Below the pieces are notes generated by a model. It was not told the DNA's origin, made no database searches, and was given only the letters and a program-made list of their open reading frames with translations. The position numbers were made by a program, and so were the translations under genes. A stretch of DNA of 64,000 bases, taken from positions 1 through 64,000 of the forward strand of contig SHZY01000009.1 in NCBI GenBank assembly GCA_009692065.1, read 5' to 3'. Shown here one piece after another: positions 6,405-15,745 of the stretch (position 1 is the first letter of the stretch; each line of letters starts with the position of its first letter). This stretch comes from Gemmataceae bacterium. Its GTDB lineage: Bacteria; Planctomycetota; Planctomycetia; Gemmatales; Gemmataceae.

Positions 6405-8876
6405 ATGAAATGGTCTCGCATCCTCCTCGTCGGTTTCGCTCTCGTGTTTGGCCATGCCGTTGCCGCGCAAGCCCTGCACCGCTTCGGCACCTCGCGATTT
6501 TGCACCCAAGCCGAAGTCGTGTCGCTCGTGTTGTCGCACGATGGCAAGCTCCTCGCCGCCGTCGATCGCGATGGCCGGGTCTATTTGTGGGACGCCGACA
6601 CCGGCAAGGAACGCATGGTCACAGTGGGGGAGAGCGGCAAGCGCGTCGCCATCTCGCCCGATGGCCATTGGCTAGCGTTCGGCGAGGACGCTCCCTTTGA
6701 AGTCCACAACCTTCGCAAGAAAGAATCGCCGCGCCTGCCGATCGGCAACGCGCCGCGAGTGTTCGCCTTTTCACCCGACAGCAAATCGATCGCCATCGCC
6801 ATGACCGAGGAGGCCGACATCGTCCTCTACGAAATCGAGGGAGGCAAGGAGCTGCGCCGTTACGCCGGCCTGGTGGGAACCGCCAGCGCGCTCGCCTTCA
6901 GCCCCGACGGCAAGCTGCTCGCCTCCGGAAAGGTCCCGATAGATGTCAAGAAAAAACTGACCATCGTCGTCGTCGTCTGGGACGCTCTCAAGGGGGACAA
7001 GCTCAAGGAGTTCGACCAGGCGGGCAAGCAAGTCCGCAACTTCACGTTCTTGCCGGACAACAAGACGCTCCTCGGCCAGGTCGGCGCCCGCATGATTGCC
7101 TGGGACGCGAAAGCCGGGGTGCGCCTCCCCAAACTCGACCAATCGGTCGGCTCGTCCTACGCCATTGATTCAGCGGGCAAGACCCTGGCAACCACCGATG
7201 GCCCCAAAGTGATGGAGTTCGGCAGCGACAAAGTGTTGCACGAATTCGACACCTCGACGCTGATTCGGCATCTCGCCATGTCGGGCGACGGCAAGCTGCT
7301 GGCGGCCTGCCCGAGCCGATTCGAGTCGGCGTCGCCGCGCCTCCTACTGTGGGACCTGACGACGGGCAAGGAACAGACCACGCCCGAGGCGCATCGCCAC
7401 TACGTCGATGCTGTCGCCTTCTCCCACGACGGCAAGACGATCGCGACGGCGGCCAACGTCGAAGGCGTCGCCCGCGTCTGGGACGCCAGGAGCGCCAAGC
7501 TGCTGCACACGCTCAACCTCGAAACGCTGAAAGCCCGCAGCAGCGGCGGACCGCGCAGCCGCCGCACCCTCACTGACGGCTTGGCCTTCTCCGTCGATCG
7601 CCCGGAGATCTTCATCGGCGGCCAGCGCTGGGACCTGACCACGGGCAAGCCGATCGAATTGAAGGCCGATGACGACTTCCGCTTCGAGCAGACCAACAGC
7701 TACCGCGCCGTGCTGACTGCCGACGGACGCCGCGCCGCCAGCTTCCTCAATGGCCATGCACTGCTCTTCTGGAATCCCGCCACCGCCAAGACGATCCAGC
7801 GCCTGGAACCCGCGGGCAAGACCTCCTACGGCGAATGGTCTTCGGTCGTCTTCAGCGGCAAGCTCGCCATCACCGGCAAGTGGTTCTTGCCTCGCAAACA
7901 GGATGGCGAGGACCCGCTTGCGGACACGCTGCACGTCTGGGACATCGCCGCAGGCAAAAGCGTCAAGAGCTTTCGACCCAGCCCGACGCCGATCGTGCGC
8001 CTGATGCTCTCGCCTGACGCGGAAACGCTCGCCGTCATCGGCTTCCCCAATCGGCTCGAACTCTGGCACTTACCGAGCGGCCGATTGCTGCGCGAGATGT
8101 ACCTCGCCGACATCGAGAATTTGCCGCGCACGGTGTCCTTGCCAACGCTCGCCTTCGCGCCGCACGGGCAGTGGTTCGCCTTCGCGCATCTGGAAGGGGA
8201 AACCGTGCTGCTTGAGACAATGACGGGCAAGGAAATCAACGTGCTCAAGGGGCATCGCGGCTACGTCAGCGGCCTGGCATTTTCGCCCGATAGCCGGCGC
8301 TTGCTCTCCGGCGGGCGCGATACGACAGCGCTCGTCTGGTCCCTGATGCCGGCAAGCCCGGCCCTTCCCGCCAACTGGAAGGATGCCGAGAAGCTCTGGC
8401 TCGATCTCGGCGGTTCGCCCGAGCATGCCTATCGGGTGGTGTGGCCGCTGCTCGCCGATCCCAAGCGTGCCATCGAAGTACTGGCGAAACGCCTGGAGGC
8501 GGATGGCGGCGCGACCGACAAGGAAATCACACTTCTGGTGGCCAACCTCGCCGCCCCCAAATTCGCTCAGCGCGACGTCGCCATCCGCCGGCTCAAGCAG
8601 ATCGGCCCACGCTCGTTTCCCGCCCTCGAACAGGCGCTCAAGAAAGCACCCGACCTCGAAACCGCACGCCGCATCCAGGAATTGCTCAAGACCGTCGAGA
8701 CATCGCTCACGCCGGAAACTCTGCGCGATCTACGCGGCTTGCAAATCCTGGAACTGCTCGCCACGCCGGAGTCGCGCCAGGTGCTCGCTCAGGTCGCAGC
8801 CGGTGACGCGAGTGCCGCCAAAACACGGCTCGCGCAGTCGGCCCTTGAACGCCTGAAGGCGACCACACCGAAATAA
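6405..8876 (+). CDS. exported WD40-repeat protein with C-terminal helical domain
   Basis: 823 residues. A signal peptide (1 to about 22, ending HAVAAQ) is followed by WD40-type blades, for instance VVSLVLSHDGKLLAAVDRDG then VYLWDADTGKE, and later FSPDSRRLLSGGRDTTALVW. Enough blades are visible for two propellers. After about residue 650 the sequence becomes helical, with HEAT-like spacing (RDVAIRRLKQIGPRSFPALEQAL, then ETARRIQELL). This layout recurs in planctomycete proteins and suggests a scaffold; no catalytic motif is seen. The stop is five bases before the RecD2 start, so the two are probably co-transcribed. Confidence 0.85.
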   Translation: MKWSRILLVGFALVFGHAVAAQALHRFGTSRFCTQAEVVSLVLSHDGKLLAAVDRDGRVYLWDADTGKERMVTVGESGKRVAISPDGHWLAFGEDAPFEVHNLRKKESPRLPIGNAPRVFAFSPDSKSIAIAMTEEADIVLYEIEGGKELRRYAGLVGTASALAFSPDGKLLASGKVPIDVKKKLTIVVVVWDALKGDKLKEFDQAGKQVRNFTFLPDNKTLLGQVGARMIAWDAKAGVRLPKLDQSVGSSYAIDSAGKTLATTDGPKVMEFGSDKVLHEFDTSTLIRHLAMSGDGKLLAACPSRFESASPRLLLWDLTTGKEQTTPEAHRHYVDAVAFSHDGKTIATAANVEGVARVWDARSAKLLHTLNLETLKARSSGGPRSRRTLTDGLAFSVDRPEIFIGGQRWDLTTGKPIELKADDDFRFEQTNSYRAVLTADGRRAASFLNGHALLFWNPATAKTIQRLEPAGKTSYGEWSSVVFSGKLAITGKWFLPRKQDGEDPLADTLHVWDIAAGKSVKSFRPSPTPIVRLMLSPDAETLAVIGFPNRLELWHLPSGRLLREMYLADIENLPRTVSLPTLAFAPHGQWFAFAHLEGETVLLETMTGKEINVLKGHRGYVSGLAFSPDSRRLLSGGRDTTALVWSLMPASPALPANWKDAEKLWLDLGGSPEHAYRVVWPLLADPKRAIEVLAKRLEADGGATDKEITLLVANLAAPKFAQRDVAIRRLKQIGPRSFPALEQALKKAPDLETARRIQELLKTVETSLTPETLRDLRGLQILELLATPESRQVLAQVAAGDASAAKTRLAQSALERLKATTPK

Positions 8877-8881
8877 CTGCC

Positions 8882-11044
8882 ATGTCCGATCAACTATCCG
8901 GCACCATTGAGCGAGTCACCTTCCACAACGCGGAGAGCGGCTTTGTGGTGCTGCGCGTCGAGGTGAAGGGCATTCGCGGATCTGTCACCGTCGTTGGGCA
9001 GACGCCGCGTGCGATTGCCGGCGAGTTCATCGAGGCGACCGGGAAGTGGGCCGACGATCCGGAGTTCGGCAAGCAGTTCAAGGCCGACACGCTGCGCCTG
9101 TTGCCGCCGAGCACGATCGAAGGCATCGAAAAATACCTCGGCTCCGGGCTGGTGAAGGGGATCGGACCGGTGTACGCCAAGAAAATCGTCGCGGCCTTCG
9201 GCGCTCGCACCCTGGACGTGATCGGCGAAAGTCCCACCTACCTCAAGGAAATCAAGGGCATCGGCGCCAAACGCATTCAGCAAATCCGCGAAAGCTGGCG
9301 GCAGCAAAAAGCGGTGCGCGACATCATGGTCTTCTTGCAATCGCACGACGTCGGCACGGGCCAGGCGGTGCGCATCTACAAGACCTACGGCGACAGTGCG
9401 ATGGACATCGTCAAGACCAACCCCTATCGCCTCGCGGACGACGTCTGGGGCATCGGCTTTCAAACCGCGGACCAGCTCGCCCTCAAGCTCGGCTTCGATC
9501 GCCAGGCGGTCCCGCGCGCGCAGGCCGCCCTGCGCTACATTCTCCAGGAAGCCTCCAGCGACGGGCATTGCGCCCTGCCCGAGGAGGCCGTCTGGCAGGC
9601 CGCGGCGGATCAGACCGGCATCGATCCGCCGATCCTCAAGGAAGCCACGCGCTTGCTTCTTGAGCAACAGGAGTTGATCCGCGAGACAACCCTGACGCCG
9701 GCGCCGTGGCTTTACCTGCGCCGGCTTCACCACGCAGAGGTCGGCGTTGGCCAGCGCCTGCGCGATCTCACTCAAGGAGCCCATGTATTGCCGGCGATCG
9801 ATCTGGATGCTGCTGTTGCCTGGGTAGAAAAGAAGATGAGCCTCACGCTGGCGGCATCACAGCGCGAGGCGATCCGGCAAGCGGCCACGCAGAAAGTGCT
9901 CGTCCTCACCGGCGGGCCCGGCGTCGGCAAGACCACGCTCGTACGCGGTATCCTCGAAATCTTCCTGGCCAAGAAGCTGCGCGTCAGCTTGTGCGCCCCC
10001 ACCGGCCGGGCCGCCAAGCGCTTGACTGAATCGACCGGCCAGGAGGCGAAAACCATCCATCGCCTGCTCGAATTCGACCAGCGCGGCCCCCAGCGCAACG
10101 CCGACCATCCGCTCGAACTCGATTTGCTGATCGTCGATGAAATGTCGATGGTCGATATCGTGCTAATGAATCAACTCCTACGTGCCCTGCCAGCGGCCGC
10201 CTCGTTGCTCGTCGTCGGCGATGCCGATCAGCTGCCGTCGGTCGGGCCAGGCTCGGTGTTGGCCAACATCATCGCCTCGAAAGCCGTGCCCGTCGTGCGG
10301 CTGACAGAGATCTTTCGGCAAGCGCAAGAGAGCGGCATTGTCCGGGCGGCGTATCGCATCCACGACGGCGCGATGCCGGAGTCGGCGCCGGAGGGCAAGC
10401 TCGGCGATTTCTACTTCATCGAGGCCGACGCGCCGGCGGTGATCCTCGAGCGCATCATCACCATGATTCGCGACCGGATTCCTGCGCGTTTCAAGCTCGA
10501 TCCGTTCCAGGACGTGCAGGTCCTGACGCCGATGAATCGCTCGGAGCTTGGCGTCAAGAATCTGAACCTGCAGCTTCAGGCCATCCTCAATCCGCCCGAG
10601 GCGCAGGAAGGCCCGGAGGTCGCTCGCTTCGGCTGGTCGTTCCGCGTGGGCGACAAGGTGATGCAAACACGCAACGACTACCAGAAGGAAGTCTTCAACG
10701 GCGACGTCGGCCGGATCGCCAAGATCGACGAGAACGATCAAGAGCTGACGGTCGATTACGACGGCCGGGCGGTGACCTACGAATTCGACGAGCTCGACGA
10801 GGTGACGCTGGCCTATGCCCTGACGATTCACAAGTCGCAAGGGAGCGAGTACCCGGCAATCATTGTGCCGCTGCACACGCAACACTATCTTTTGCTGCAG
10901 CGTAATCTGCTTTACACGGCGGTGACGCGCGGCCGCAAGCTGGTCGTCTTGATCGGCAGCCGCAAGGCGCTGGCGCTGGCAGTGCAGAGGCAGAACGCCG
11001 CGGAACGATATTCGGCGCTGCGTCAGCGGTTGGCTTCTCGGTAG
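8882..11044 (+). CDS. recD2: RecD2-type ATP-dependent DNA helicase
   Basis: A 720-residue SF1B 5'-3' helicase of the RecBC-independent RecD2 type. The N-terminal region carries the RecD2-specific OB-like part and helix-hairpin-helix motifs (LVKGIGPVYAKKIVAAFG and YLKEIKGIGAKRIQQI). Walker A GGPGVGKTT is at 344-352 and Walker B LLIVDEMSMVD follows. Motif III-type GDADQLPSVGPG and the C-terminal TIHKSQGSEYPAIIVP with NLLYTAVTRGRK (motifs V/VI) are intact. The length fits the family (about 700-850). It probably acts in DNA repair or recombination. It begins five bases after the WD40 gene, with no obvious functional link. Confidence 0.95.
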   Translation: MSDQLSGTIERVTFHNAESGFVVLRVEVKGIRGSVTVVGQTPRAIAGEFIEATGKWADDPEFGKQFKADTLRLLPPSTIEGIEKYLGSGLVKGIGPVYAKKIVAAFGARTLDVIGESPTYLKEIKGIGAKRIQQIRESWRQQKAVRDIMVFLQSHDVGTGQAVRIYKTYGDSAMDIVKTNPYRLADDVWGIGFQTADQLALKLGFDRQAVPRAQAALRYILQEASSDGHCALPEEAVWQAAADQTGIDPPILKEATRLLLEQQELIRETTLTPAPWLYLRRLHHAEVGVGQRLRDLTQGAHVLPAIDLDAAVAWVEKKMSLTLAASQREAIRQAATQKVLVLTGGPGVGKTTLVRGILEIFLAKKLRVSLCAPTGRAAKRLTESTGQEAKTIHRLLEFDQRGPQRNADHPLELDLLIVDEMSMVDIVLMNQLLRALPAAASLLVVGDADQLPSVGPGSVLANIIASKAVPVVRLTEIFRQAQESGIVRAAYRIHDGAMPESAPEGKLGDFYFIEADAPAVILERIITMIRDRIPARFKLDPFQDVQVLTPMNRSELGVKNLNLQLQAILNPPEAQEGPEVARFGWSFRVGDKVMQTRNDYQKEVFNGDVGRIAKIDENDQELTVDYDGRAVTYEFDELDEVTLAYALTIHKSQGSEYPAIIVPLHTQHYLLLQRNLLYTAVTRGRKLVVLIGSRKALALAVQRQNAAERYSALRQRLASR

Positions 11045-11555
11045 GATCATGCCACCCGCTGGGAGGGCGAGGCTCCCGCCGAGCCGGGGTAGCCAATAAC
11101 GCATGATGATTGCAGGCTTCGGCTCGGCAGGAGCCTCGCCCTCGCTACCGGAGGTCAAGTAACAATTACAATCTTGAAATGCGCAATCCATTTGATCCGC
11201 GCCTGGTTGGTGGTTCGATCGTGCGGATTGTGCGGCCCGCGCGGCCGGTCGGCGCCCCATCAAGGCAACTCGTTCTGGAAATGCGCTCAAGTCCGCCCTT
11301 CAACCTTGCCAGCTGGGTCGGCTTGGCGCGTTAGACGCAAGCTGCGTTTTGGCATCAAGGCGCGACTTTAACCAAAAATCGCAAAAATGCCTGATGCGAC
11401 GTTCGGATGCGCCATACTTTTGCTCAAGATTTTGATTTGCCGCTGGCTTGACGCGTGCTTGTGGGCAATGCTTACGCGTCCGAACAAAAGACAATCTCAA
11501 GGCGAGACTGACTTCGGACAAGCATGTCTGTCCCATATCACGAAGCGAGAACACC
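11045..11555. other. intergenic region with one inverted repeat
   Basis: About 510 bases without a convincing gene. The first 100 bases hold an imperfect dyad (11061-11145). The remainder has no frame with a ribosome site or plausible composition; minus-strand frames here look like non-coding translation. A TTGACG at 11448-11453 with a poor -10 near 11472 could belong to the promoter of the next gene, giving a leader of 70-80 bases. Confidence 0.5.
11061..11145. repeat. imperfect inverted repeat, 25-bp arms
   Basis: The left arm around GAGGGCGAGGCTCCCGCCGAG (11061-11085) is matched by 11121-11145 with a few mismatches and a 35-base loop. It directly follows the recD2 stop. Confidence 0.75.
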
Positions 11556-12038
11556 ATGAAGAAGCTCCTTTCTCTCGGTCTGCTCACAGTCTGCGCGCTG
11601 GTGGTCAGCGAGCGCCAGGCAGATGCCTGGCTCAACTCGAAGTTCAGCGTTGGTCTGAACTGGCACCTCCAAAGCGGCAACAACAACGTCCTGTGGGGCC
11701 TGTGGAAGAACGGGCAAGTCCCCGGTCCCGAAGCGTTCGGCGGCATGCCGCACGGCCACATCCCGTTTGGGGCCAATCCCCCGGCCGGTAACTTCCCGTA
11801 TTTCGGCGCCAACCCGCAACAGATGCCGCAGGCGTATCCGACGCAAACGGCGCCCCCGCCCGTACAAACCTCGCAACAGGCGGCCTATTACTACGGCATG
11901 CCGTACAACTACGGCTACAATCCCTATCAGACGGCAAGCTATCAGCCTGGTGGATATTCCTATCCGAGTTATTACTACCCAGGTACTGCGCCGAGCAGCA
12001 ACTATCAGGCCCCCTACTACTGGTACCTGAACCGCTAA
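11556..12038 (+). CDS. small exported Tyr/Pro/Gln-rich protein
   Basis: 160 residues. A signal peptide (1 to about 24, MKKLLSLGLLTVCALVVSER...ADA) is followed by a short conserved-looking block, LNSKFSVGLNWHLQSGNNNV, then LWGLWKNGQVPGPE. The C-terminal two thirds is low complexity, rich in Tyr, Pro, Gln, Asn and Ala (YYYGMPYNYGYNPYQ). Such tails occur in surface or matrix proteins; function unknown. The start is set by the signal peptide and a GCGAGA site eight bases upstream. It is a single-gene unit ending in a strong intrinsic terminator, which suggests high expression. Confidence 0.75.
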   Translation: MKKLLSLGLLTVCALVVSERQADAWLNSKFSVGLNWHLQSGNNNVLWGLWKNGQVPGPEAFGGMPHGHIPFGANPPAGNFPYFGANPQQMPQAYPTQTAPPPVQTSQQAAYYYGMPYNYGYNPYQTASYQPGGYSYPSYYYPGTAPSSNYQAPYYWYLNR

Positions 12039-12088
12039 CCCGCCAGACGACCGCCTCTCTTTGGAAAGTTCGGGAACGTCGAAGAGGA

Positions 12089-12122
12089 ACAGCCCGCGAA
12101 GCAATTCGCGGGCTGTTTTTTG
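12089..12122 (+). terminator. intrinsic terminator
   Basis: A perfect 10-bp stem (AGCCCGCGAA with TTCGCGGGCT) with a GCAA tetraloop is followed at once by GTTTTTTG. It terminates the small exported protein gene ending at 12038. Confidence 0.9.
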
Positions 12123-12190
12123 TTGCGTCCGTTCCTCTTGCCGACCCGCAAACTTTATGCGATAGTGGAGATTCGCGCGACTTGGAGAAA

Positions 12191-13360
12191 ATGCGAATGC
12201 CGGCCCTGTCCTGTCACATCGAATTGATCGCTAGCAAGCCTCTGCAGGAAGACGTGCACAAGGGTCTCTCTGCGGCGAGCCACACTCTTAGCGTGCGCTC
12301 GTTCCAGGAGCCGCACGCACAGGCGCATCTTTACGTCGTCGATGGCGGCCGGCAGACGGAGCTGGCCCTTGTGCAATGCCAGCGGCTGCGGGCCGATCAG
12401 AATGGCGGGTACACTCCGATCCTCTTCGTGGCGCCTGCCGACGACGGCCGAGCGCGCCAGGCAGGCCTCGAATGCGGGGCGGATACCACCATCGCCCGGC
12501 CCTTCGAAACCGCCGAGCTCTTGGCCCAGGTGCAATCGCTCCTGCGCGTCAAGGAACGCCACGACCGCCTGGCCGACCAGGCCGCCGAAGCGCACGGCAT
12601 CTCCAAACGCTTGCAAGAAGCCCATCAACGCATGGACAACGAGCTGGAATTGGCCCAGCGCTTGCAGGAGAGCTTCTTGCCGCACACGCTGCCGCAACTT
12701 CCGCAGGTGCGCTTTGCCGTCAAGTACAAGCCGCAAGCGCGCGTCGGCGGCGACTTTTACGATATCTCCCGGCTCGATGAGAAGCACCTCGGCTTTTATG
12801 TCGCCGACGCGATGGGGCACGGCGTGGCGGCGAGCTTGCTAACCATGTTTGTCAAGAAGGGGGTGCGCGGCAAGGAGATCTTTGGCCAAAACTATCGCCT
12901 GGTCCCGCCGCCGGAAGTGCTGCATCGGCTCAATCGCGACCTGATCGCGCAGCAGATCGCGGACCTCCCCTTCATCACCATGATCTACGTGCTTTTCAAC
13001 TGTGAGACCGGCGTCTTGCACTTTTCCCGCGCGGGCCATCCTTATCCGCTCTATGTCCCAAAAGAGGGGAAGCCGAGTCTCTGGCAAATCGAAGGCGGCC
13101 TCTTGGGCGTTTTTGAAACTCAGTATCGTCTGCAAACCCAGCAACTAAAAGCCGGCGACAAGGTACTGCTCTACACCGACGGGATGGACAGCGCATCGTT
13201 CGAGCAGCACGCCGTCGGCCTGAGCAGCTTGCTCGCCGCCGTGGAGGAATTCCGTGCGTTGCCGATCGAGGAAATGGTGGAACGGCTCGCGTCCGATCTA
13301 TTCACGCAAACGCGGCTCAAGGATGATCTGACGGTGTTTGGGATGGAGATGGTGGAGTGA
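12191..13360 (+). CDS. degenerate receiver domain fused to SpoIIE/PP2C serine phosphatase
   Basis: About 390 residues. The N-terminal 120 look like a response-regulator receiver, but the acidic pair of strand 1 is missing and the usual Lys-Pro is Arg-Pro (IARPFETAELL); only LYVVDGG could supply the Asp. A coiled-coil linker with repeated QEAHQRMDNELELAQRLQESF leads into a PP2C/SpoIIE domain with GGDFYDI, VADAMGHGVAASLL and LLYTDGM plus the final KDDLTVFGMEM, all metal-binding motifs present. It probably dephosphorylates an anti-sigma antagonist. The start could be ATG 12191 or 12197; GGAG at 12184-12187 fits 12197 better. Confidence 0.85.
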   Translation: MRMPALSCHIELIASKPLQEDVHKGLSAASHTLSVRSFQEPHAQAHLYVVDGGRQTELALVQCQRLRADQNGGYTPILFVAPADDGRARQAGLECGADTTIARPFETAELLAQVQSLLRVKERHDRLADQAAEAHGISKRLQEAHQRMDNELELAQRLQESFLPHTLPQLPQVRFAVKYKPQARVGGDFYDISRLDEKHLGFYVADAMGHGVAASLLTMFVKKGVRGKEIFGQNYRLVPPPEVLHRLNRDLIAQQIADLPFITMIYVLFNCETGVLHFSRAGHPYPLYVPKEGKPSLWQIEGGLLGVFETQYRLQTQQLKAGDKVLLYTDGMDSASFEQHAVGLSSLLAAVEEFRALPIEEMVERLASDLFTQTRLKDDLTVFGMEMVE

Positions 13361-13437
13361 GCCGCTTGCGGCGCAGCGCTCGCGCGAACGCAACCCCCTC
13401 ACCCCCGGCCCCTCTCCCCCGGAGGGGCGAGGGGAGG
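13361..13437. repeat. two dispersed repeats between convergent genes
   Basis: A half copy of the GCCGCTTGCGGC element (13361-13385) is followed by a copy of the CCCCTCACCCCCGGCCCCTC repeat (13394-13437). Together they fill the gap between the phosphatase stop and the stop of the minus-strand HtrA-like gene. Confidence 0.7.
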
Positions 13438-13445
13438 AATTAGAA

Positions 13446-15539
13446 TCACTGCTGATCCAGCGTATCGAGCCAGCGCACGGCCTCGGCAATATCTTTTGCC
13501 GTCAGGTAGTCCTTGCCGCGCTCGGGCATCTCGCGGTAGAACGCGGCATAGCGACGATCGGCCAACAGCACACGGCTTTCACTGACGTACTTGGCCAGCG
13601 GGTCAAGACTGCCGGCGGCGAGGTAGAACGACAGCCGCTGGGTCGCAACGTTGTCCTTGATCTGCCCCGTCGTGGTGGCCCCGACGGCGCAGGCGCCCTT
13701 GAAGAGATCGCGGTGATTGAACGCCAGGTGCAGCGCCATCTGGCCGCCGACACCCATGCCGTGCGCGACCACGCGCTGGTTGTCGATCGAGTAGGTCTTC
13801 ACCGTTTCGCGGGCGGCGGCAACGACGCCGTCGGCATCGCGCGGCAGCCAGTTGCCTTGCTTCTCGACGGGCATCACCAGGATGATGTGGTTCTTGCGGC
13901 AATATTCGTCCCACAGGTCGGCCCAGCCGTCGAGCTCTTCCTTCGAGTTCTTGTCCGGCGGATGCAGCCAAACGATCATCGAGTGGGCGATGTTCGGATC
14001 GTATTCCGGATAAACCCAGAGCCAATACTTGTGCTGGCCGTCTGCCGTGGTCTTTTCGATGAGCCCGGTCTCGGGTTCCGGCGGCGCCTGTTCGACGATC
14101 TTCGGGTTCTTGATGTTCGGATCGTTGATCTCAAGCTGCGCGAGCGCCTTCTTGAACGACGCTTCCAGGGGCAGCTTGTCGAGCACCGTCGCCGGCGCGC
14201 CGGGCATGGAGCCTGGCAGATCCGCGAGCGTGAGGGTCAGCGTTTCGAGCTTGTCGGCGCCTTTGCGCTTGACGGCGAGCTTGATCTCGGCGCCGGGGTA
14301 GAGGGTGTTCAGCCAATCGAGGAACTGCGAGCGGCCGCGCTTGGCGCCGGTGAATTCGGTCAGCTTGTCGTCGCTGCCGAACTTCATGATGCGATCGCCG
14401 GCTTTCAGGCCAGCCTTTTCGGCGGGGCTCTTGTCGAAGACGTGGCGGATCTCGACGCCAAGCTTCGGGTCGTCACGCATCGGCAGAATGCCGAGGAACG
14501 GCTGGGCGACGATGATCGTCTTGGCGCTCAGCTCCAGGCTCTTGATTTCCTTCACCTCGGCGCCGCGCTTGTACTTGACGGAAATCTTGTCGCCTTCGTA
14601 CTTGACGCCGAGGATGTGCTGCACCTGGGCCATGTTGACGACCGGCTTGCCTTCGATTTCGATCAGGAGATCGCCCACCTTCAGGCCCGCCTTCTCGGCA
14701 GCGCTCGCCTTCAGAATCGCGCCGATCTCCGGGGCGACGCTGTAAATATCCTGGCTCTTCATGTTGACGCCGAGGAGGCCGCGCTGGAGGTCCTTGCCTT
14801 CCTTCAGGCGCGGCAAAATGGCCATGATGTCTTCCATCGGGATGGCGAAGCCGATGCCGGAGTCGTACCATTCCAGGCCGGCGGTGTCGTCGTCCCCCTT
14901 GGGCGAGGCCGGGATAAGAATGCCCTGGATGCGGCCCTGGATATCGATGATCGGGCCGCCGTAGTTGATCGGCGAGATCTTGGCATCGGTCTGAATCGCC
15001 TTGCCCCAGATGCGGCCCAGGGCGCTGATGACGCCGACCGAGATCGCGGGGGCTTTATCCATCTTGAAGTCGAGCGCCCGGCCCAGCGCGATCGCCCACT
15101 GGCCTTCCGCCAGCTCTTTCTTCGGCACGACGGGCGCGACCGGCAGCCCCTTGGCATCGACTTTGATCAACGTCAGCATGCGCGACTTGTCGGTCGCCAC
15201 GCGCGTGGCAACCAGCGGCTCGCCTTGCTGGCCGGCGACGCGCACGAGAATCGTCGGCGGATTATTGAGGAAGTTGAACGCGCTGGTGATGACATAGCCA
15301 TCGGCGGAAACGATGACGCCGGTGGTCGGCCCGAGCGCCTTGCGGAAGACCTGCCCCTTAGGTCCCGCCACGACCATGTCGGCGCCGCCGCGCGTTTCGA
15401 TCTGTACGACGCTGGCGCCGGTCTTCCTGGCAGAGTCCTTGGTCATCTTCTCGAGCAGGTCGTTCAAATCTTCCTGAGCGCGCGCAGAAGAAATCATGAC
15501 GCTCAAAGACAGGATAGTTAGGAAGCAATACCGATACAT
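13446..15539 (-). CDS. HtrA-like pseudoprotease with two PDZ domains fused to an esterase-like domain
   Basis: 697 residues, exported (signal peptide 1 to about 21). Residues 40-245 follow the HtrA/S1C trypsin fold, but all three triad positions are changed: Phe88 in the TNNHV position (TSAFN), Met121 for the DLA Asp, and Tyr193 in INYGGP where INPGNSGGP is expected. PDZ domains lie at about 253-340 and 345-440. Residues 500-697 resemble a poly-ester or phospholipase-type alpha/beta hydrolase, but the nucleophile elbow reads GMGVG (Gly596 for Ser). Both enzymes therefore look dead, leaving a binding or scaffold role (inference). It is third in a run of HtrA-like genes. Confidence 0.8.
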   Translation of the reverse strand: MYRYCFLTILSLSVMISSARAQEDLNDLLEKMTKDSARKTGASVVQIETRGGADMVVAGPKGQVFRKALGPTTGVIVSADGYVITSAFNFLNNPPTILVRVAGQQGEPLVATRVATDKSRMLTLIKVDAKGLPVAPVVPKKELAEGQWAIALGRALDFKMDKAPAISVGVISALGRIWGKAIQTDAKISPINYGGPIIDIQGRIQGILIPASPKGDDDTAGLEWYDSGIGFAIPMEDIMAILPRLKEGKDLQRGLLGVNMKSQDIYSVAPEIGAILKASAAEKAGLKVGDLLIEIEGKPVVNMAQVQHILGVKYEGDKISVKYKRGAEVKEIKSLELSAKTIIVAQPFLGILPMRDDPKLGVEIRHVFDKSPAEKAGLKAGDRIMKFGSDDKLTEFTGAKRGRSQFLDWLNTLYPGAEIKLAVKRKGADKLETLTLTLADLPGSMPGAPATVLDKLPLEASFKKALAQLEINDPNIKNPKIVEQAPPEPETGLIEKTTADGQHKYWLWVYPEYDPNIAHSMIVWLHPPDKNSKEELDGWADLWDEYCRKNHIILVMPVEKQGNWLPRDADGVVAAARETVKTYSIDNQRVVAHGMGVGGQMALHLAFNHRDLFKGACAVGATTTGQIKDNVATQRLSFYLAAGSLDPLAKYVSESRVLLADRRYAAFYREMPERGKDYLTAKDIAEAVRWLDTLDQQ

Positions 15540-15556
15540 GGAGGATTCCTCTTTTT

Positions 15557-15737
15557 AGCCCTGGAAGGGCGGCAGTCATTAGCCAGGGGCGCAAGCCCCT
15601 GGAAACGGATCGGCATTCATTGACAAGCCCTGGAAGGGCGAAAGCCACTTTCGCCCCTCCGGGGCTTTTACACCCGCGGGCTTTGGTCCAGGGGCTTGCG
15701 CCCCTGGCTATTGGCTTTCGCCCCTACGGGGCTAAGA
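15557..15737. repeat. nested palindromes built on CCAGGGGC / AGCCCCTGG and AGGGGCGAAAG
   Basis: The gap between two HtrA-like genes is nearly all repeat. AGCCCTGGAAGGGC and AGCCAGGGGCGCAAGCCCCTGG-type units are followed, after about 60 bases, by their inverted forms (CCAGGGGCTTGCGCCCCTGGC and TTTCGCCCCTACGGGGCT). The whole 180 bases can fold back on itself. Confidence 0.8.
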
Positions 15738-15745
15738 ATTACACC

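Noticed and set aside
11300-11812. Minus-strand frame overlapping the small exported protein gene
   Set aside because: No start signal, composition unlike a protein, and it would overlap a gene with signal peptide and terminator.
13338-15521. 727-codon plus-strand frame opposite the HtrA-like pseudoprotease
   Set aside because: It is antisense to a gene with signal peptide, PDZ domains and clear HtrA fold; open only because of high GC third positions.
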